Below are positions 5,418 through 5,502 of a DNA stretch of 5,502 bases, in pieces; within the stretch, counting starts at the first letter, position 1; every line of letters begins with the position of its first letter. A model generated the notes under the pieces. That model was not told the origin of the DNA. It was given only the letters and a program-made list of their open reading frames with translations, and ran no database searches. The DNA comes from an uncultured Aliterella sp. (lineage in GTDB: Bacteria > Cyanobacteriota > Cyanobacteriia > Cyanobacteriales > Chroococcidiopsidaceae). Made by a program: the position numbers and the translations under genes. The stretch covers positions 1 through 5,502 of the forward strand of contig CAJQOK010000262.1 in the NCBI GenBank assembly GCA_905479905.1, written 5' to 3'.

Positions 5418-5502
5418 ATGCTGGACTGCTGGGAGAAAAATTTTGCAACCTTAGAACTGGGTGATCGCCGATTGAATAAGCGCGCAATGTCAATCGGGTA
5501 TG
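5418..5502 (+). CDS. IS4-family Tn5-like transposase, N-terminal fragment (cut by window end)
   Basis: The frame opens at ATG 5418 and runs off the window after 28 codons, so it is incomplete here only because the window stops. The visible residues contain CWEKNFATLELGDRRLNKRA (4-23), which aligns by eye with the start of the Tn5 transposase DNA-binding domain (W-x-K-x-F, then LGD-x-RR/RL-x-x-R). In that family this domain contacts the terminal repeats, and a DDE RNase H-like catalytic domain follows; neither the DDE residues nor the C-terminus can be checked. A purine-rich AAAGG (5404-5408) nine bases before the ATG could serve for ribosome binding. Other short IS4-type transposases share this N-terminus, so the exact subgroup is inferred. 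Confidence 0.78.
   Translation, partial: MLDCWEKNFATLELGDRRLNKRAMSIGY

Larger units (their letters stand above)
5312..5502 (+). mobile_element. Left part of an IS4-family (IS50/Tn5-like) insertion sequence, right end outside window
   Basis: The call rests on the Tn5-like transposase N-terminus starting at 5418 and a candidate terminal repeat at 5312-5330. The distance from the candidate end to the transposase ATG (106 bases) is close to that in IS50. The non-coding leader contains a repeated GTACAG (5366-5371 and 5380-5385) of unknown meaning. The right end, total length and target duplication cannot be seen, so intactness is unknown. Confidence 0.65.

Overview
The window looks like cyanobacterial chromosome. 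The cyanobacterial HIP1 octamer GCGATCGC occurs eight times in 5.5 kb, where well under one copy is expected by chance. One gene encodes a PAP/fibrillin-type protein, a family confined to cyanobacteria and plastids, and the remaining gene content fits. Base composition is moderately AT-rich and most genes lack a clear Shine-Dalgarno, both common in this phylum. I cannot name a genus from the sequence.

Layout, left to right. (1) 2-466 (+): the C-terminal part of a NarL/FixJ-type response regulator, whose receiver domain is cut by the window edge. (2) 495-967 (+): a compact type II toxin-antitoxin pair. A 69-residue antitoxin overlaps an 88-residue RelE/ParE-fold toxin by ATGA. (3) 4143-995 (-): a two-gene unit, first a 261-residue PD-(D/E)XK nuclease-fold protein with an AddB/Cas4-like iron-sulfur cysteine set, then 26 bp later recJ (778 residues), the 5'-3' single-strand exonuclease. 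The toxin gene and recJ converge with 27 bp between them. (4) 4176-4769 (+): the PAP/fibrillin gene, divergent from the nuclease gene across 32 bp. (5) 5107-4829 (-): a small two-helix membrane protein of the YiaA/YiaB family, convergent with the fibrillin gene. (6) 5312-5502 (+): the left end of an IS4-family (Tn5/IS50-like) insertion sequence, with the first 28 codons of its transposase before the window ends.

How the parts relate. The nuclease-recJ pair is the most coherent functional unit: two DNA-end-processing enzymes likely made from one transcript. The toxin-antitoxin pair and the insertion sequence are accessory elements at the two sides of this otherwise housekeeping block. I see no CRISPR array, tRNA, rRNA or clear riboswitch. 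I found no convincing wholly new system. The best leads are the stand-alone Fe-S nuclease tied to recJ and the IS boundary.
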